From the NCBI GenBank assembly GCA_016287065.1, contig JAEEVB010000171.1, positions 1 through 5,325 of the forward strand: a stretch of 5,325 nt of DNA, read 5' to 3'. Below the pieces are notes generated by a model. The model made no database searches and had not been told where the DNA came from. It saw only the letters and a list, made by a program, of their open reading frames with translations. Positions within the stretch are counted from its first letter, which is position 1, and every line of letters starts with the position of its first letter. The DNA comes from Muribaculaceae bacterium (lineage in GTDB: Bacteria; Bacteroidota; Bacteroidia; Bacteroidales; Muribaculaceae). This document shows, one piece after another, positions 4,964 through 5,325 of the stretch. The position numbers and the translations under genes are program-made.

Positions 4964-5325
4964 TTAGAATGGCAGATCATCTGTTTCGCCTCCCTGGTTA
5001 TTGATTGGATTACCACTTGCATCAACCTGTGGTGGGAATGGGGCTCCCTGCTGGCCTTGGTTCTGCTGTGCGGGCTGTTGCACGGCATGCTGAGCCTTGC
5101 GCACACACTCGATTTTGTAGAGCCGGATGTCGTTGATGATCATCGTCTTGTCATCCTTGGTGTACTCACGGGTACGGTGTCCGAATCCACAGCGCACCTC
5201 CATACCTTCTTGCAGGTTGTTAATCACTTTCTCGTCGAACGTCTCCAGCATCACACTATCGGCGTAGCGGTCACTGTCGTGCTCGAAATACTCAAAAATA
5301 AAAGGCAGCGACTTCCACTCGTTGC
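4964..5325 (-). CDS. SSB-like OB-fold protein (resembles DUF3127), 5' end outside window
   Basis: The frame runs to the right edge: 120 complete codons including the stop, with the true start outside. An internal GTG/ATG at 5254/5251 is not taken as the start, because the preceding codons continue the domain (NEWKSLPFIFEYFEHDSDRY). The visible part ends an OB-like fold: strands around FIFEYFEH, VINNLQEGMEVRCGFGHRTR and TMIINDIRLYKIE, matching the layout of the Bacteroidetes DUF3127 family as I remember it. A Gln/Pro-rich linker follows (HAVQQPAQQNQGQQG), and the acidic tip is DDLPF, like the protein-docking tails of bacterial SSBs (DDDIPF in E. coli). It probably coats single-stranded DNA during replication and recruits partners through the tail. 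It is first in the visible operon, 4 bp before the coiled-coil gene. Confidence 0.75.
   Translation of the reverse strand, partial: NEWKSLPFIFEYFEHDSDRYADSVMLETFDEKVINNLQEGMEVRCGFGHRTREYTKDDKTMIINDIRLYKIECVRKAQHAVQQPAQQNQGQQGAPFPPQVDASGNPINNQGGETDDLPF

Overview
The window reads as the DNA-replication module of a mobile element hosted by a Bacteroidales bacterium (Bacteroides/Prevotella type). It could be a phage or prophage, or less likely a plasmid or integrative element. The reasons are an SSB-like protein resembling the Bacteroidetes DUF3127 family and ending in DDLPF, a RepA-like RecA-fold ATPase next to a CHC2/Toprim primase of the kind I associate with Bacteroidetes elements, and tightly packed, overlapping small hypothetical genes. 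No integrase, capsid, relaxase or rRNA/tRNA gene is present, so the type of element cannot be fixed from this window alone.

All credible genes lie on the minus strand and are read from right to left. From the right edge they are: an SSB-like OB-fold protein cut by the window edge (4964-5325); a 137-aa protein with a C-terminal coiled coil (4546-4959); a 161-aa, very basic, repetitive protein (4064-4549); a 408-aa RepA-like ATPase/helicase with an extra C-terminal winged-helix-like domain (2935-4161); and a 134-aa protein carrying a second copy of that domain (2527-2931). A 208-bp non-coding gap follows. After it come a 461-aa CHC2/Toprim primase (933-2318), a 239-aa protein of unknown function (233-952), a 40-aa proline-rich protein (124-246) and the start of another small gene (1-130). 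Within each block the genes overlap or are 3-4 bp apart, so there are probably one or two operons with extensive translational coupling.

The gap at 2319-2526 is the most unusual part. Next to the primase start it holds three 22-bp direct repeats, each with an internal dyad. A 28-bp perfectly alternating purine/pyrimidine tract comes next, then a strong inverted repeat with a TATATATATA core. Placed between helicase and primase genes, this looks like a candidate replication origin, an operator array, or both.

My working model, which is inference, is as follows. The helicase, the primase and the SSB-like protein form the element's replication machinery. The free winged-helix-like protein beside the gap may bind DNA or partner with the helicase. 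The remaining small proteins are accessory factors of unknown role.
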